NCBI GenBank assembly: GCA_964452575.1
Contig: CAYVMN010000228.1
Location: 1 to 6,345 of the forward strand
Direction: 5' to 3'
From: CAYVMN01 sp964452575
Lineage (GTDB): Bacteria; Desulfobacterota; DSM-4660; Desulfatiglandales; Desulfatiglandaceae
DNA length: 6,345 nt
In this document: positions 6,248 through 6,345 of the stretch, piece after piece
Numbering within the stretch: position 1 is the first letter of the stretch
How the letters are laid out: each line of letters starts with the position of its first letter
Notes under the pieces: model-generated
Told to the model about the DNA's origin: nothing
What the model saw: the letters and a program-made list of their open reading frames with translations, nothing else
Database searches by the model: none
Translations under genes and position numbers: made by a program

Positions 6248-6343
6248 TTAGACTCCTTTCAGTTTGGTTGGTAGAACTGCAATGGATAATCGTTGCGAAC
6301 CCAAGACCTCAAAAATGGTAGACTCCCGACATAAGGTCAATTT
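6248..6343 (-). CDS. Possible 3' end of an upstream gene (uncertain)
   Basis: One minus-strand frame is open from the right edge for 31 codons and ends at TAA (6248-6250), only 2 nt before the AOR ATG. The predicted tail (...GSQRLSIAVLPTKLKGV) is not recognised. The tight stop-start spacing would fit a coupled operon, but an open run this short is expected by chance fairly often. A second frame ends at a TGA near 6310. If neither is coding, the stretch is the AOR leader; only a poor promoter-like TTGACC (6335-6340) is visible there. Confidence 0.2.
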   Translation of the reverse strand, partial: KLTLCRESTIFEVLGSQRLSIAVLPTKLKGV

Positions 6344-6345
6344 CT

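Noticed and set aside
1..6345. Search for CRISPR repeats, tRNA or rRNA genes, IS ends or integrase
   Set aside because: I saw no regularly spaced repeats, cloverleaf-like sequence, terminal inverted repeats or transposase motifs.

Overview
The window reads as a catabolic or accessory locus of a strictly anaerobic bacterium. It has moderate G+C and strong Shine-Dalgarno sites. It pairs a tungsten-pterin aldehyde:ferredoxin oxidoreductase (AOR) family enzyme with an Fe-S/flavin ene-reductase of the 2,4-dienoyl-CoA reductase type. An anaerobe such as a sulfate-reducing or syntrophic Desulfobacterota member would fit, but the lineage is a guess from gene content. All supported genes lie on the minus strand, so transcription runs from high to low coordinates.

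Layout in transcription order: (1) 6345-6246, a 100-base upstream edge with one open frame that ends 2 nt before the AOR start; (2) 6245-4356, an intact AOR-family gene; (3) 4355-3999, a 357-bp non-coding gap with a candidate promoter (perfect TTGACA -35 box) followed directly by a conspicuous 31-bp interrupted palindrome, plus weaker dyads further upstream; (4) 3998-2076, an Old Yellow Enzyme/FadH-type NADH:flavin oxidoreductase of 640 aa; (5) a 127-bp spacer with a small hairpin and an imperfect duplication of the ribosome-binding leader; (6) 1948-593, a family 1 extracellular solute-binding protein with a Sec signal peptide; (7) an 81-bp spacer holding a perfect 9-bp-stem hairpin; (8) 511 to the left edge, the N-terminal 170 residues of a UgpA/MalF-type ABC permease. 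The rest of the permease, and by family precedent a second permease and possibly an ATPase, would lie off the left edge.

The suggested logic is that the promoter/palindrome element drives a unit made of ene-reductase, binding protein and permease(s). This would couple import of a small organic solute, by family a sugar, polyol or glycerol-phosphate-like compound, to a reductive step in the cytoplasm. AOR sits upstream and may belong to the same pathway (aldehyde/carboxylate interconversion with ferredoxin) or to a separate unit. The substrate cannot be read from the sequence. No RNA gene, CRISPR array, insertion sequence or integrase was seen.
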